A stretch of 49,257 bases of DNA from Eubacteriales bacterium (GTDB taxonomy: Bacteria > Bacillota > Clostridia > Lachnospirales > Lachnospiraceae), in contig JAUNJG010000011.1 in the NCBI GenBank assembly GCA_030533385.1, positions 1 to 49,257 on the forward strand, in the 5' to 3' direction. Every line of letters begins with the position of its first letter. The stretch's first letter is position 1. Below are positions 49,209 through 49,257 of the stretch, one piece after another. Under the pieces are notes generated by a model that did no database searches, had not been told where the DNA came from, and saw only the letters and a program-made list of their open reading frames with translations. The position numbers and the translations under genes are program-made.

Positions 49209-49257
49209 CATTATACCATCTCACCTTCGGCTCGATGTGGTTTTTCGCCTTATGCCG
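49209..49257 (+). repeat. Further copy of the 81-bp repeat, cut by the window edge
   Basis: CATTATACCATCTCACC followed by TTCGGCTCGATGTGG and TTTTTCGCCTTATGCC matches the joint between two units of the array at 18791-19010, in the same orientation, with four or five differences. It lies about 30 kb away, which shows that the element is dispersed. Confidence 0.85.

Overview
The window looks like chromosome of an anaerobic Firmicute of the class Clostridia, most likely a Lachnospiraceae-type gut bacterium. This is inferred from the gene families (TIGR03960/TIGR03936 radical SAM pair next to RNase G, Bce-type ABC plus two-component module, an acyl-CoA dehydrogenase/EtfA/rubredoxin fusion beside a flavodiiron protein, many PTS and sugar operons), from strong AAGGAGG-type ribosome binding sites, and from near-consensus TTGACA/TATAAT promoters. 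No rRNA, tRNA, prophage, insertion sequence or CRISPR array was seen. Most genes lie on the minus strand.

Layout. 0-4 kb: the start of a RelE-like toxin gene cut by the window edge, then rng and two radical-SAM partner genes read from one promoter. 4-12 kb: a sugar regulon with an orphan EIIC and a ROK kinase, a divergent DeoR-type regulator, and a glucose-type PTS IICBA translationally coupled to a TPR/DUF4037 protein. A recurring GTTCRTAA motif sits around the three promoters. 12-18 kb: a Bce-type peptide-sensing/resistance module (ABC permease and ATPase, histidine kinase, response regulator) interrupted by a DUF554 gene. 18-21 kb: a C_GCAxxG_C_C protein, an 81-bp tandem repeat, and a YtcJ-like amidohydrolase. 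21-26 kb: a ribose operon rbsR-D-A-C-B with a strong promoter and operator; rbsK is missing but a short remnant may survive. 26-29 kb: a PBECR4-type putative nuclease behind a structured RNA with its own promoter and terminator, two small proteins, and a divergent Sir2-like gene. 29-33 kb: an M20 peptidase convergent with an EIIC-EAL protein that carries an in-frame amber codon near its end. 33-35 kb: a HAD phosphatase and azlCD. 35-41 kb: a SorC-regulated operon (glycerol-1-phosphate dehydrogenase, HAD-IIA phosphatase, RpiB-like isomerase, FGGY kinase). 41-42.5 kb: an NSS transporter. 42.7-46 kb: the fusion dehydrogenase and FprA. 46-49 kb: alaS and a small membrane protein, ending in another copy of the 81-bp repeat.

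How parts work together. The DeoR regulon probably handles a hexose or beta-glucoside. The Bce module senses and detoxifies peptide antibiotics. The fusion dehydrogenase and FprA form a plausible complete electron path from an acyl-CoA to oxygen, which is the most striking biochemical idea here. The PBECR4 gene, its leader RNA and its terminator have the layout of a toxin with an RNA antitoxin or an attenuated gene; this is inference and the RNA could instead be an unrelated conserved ncRNA.
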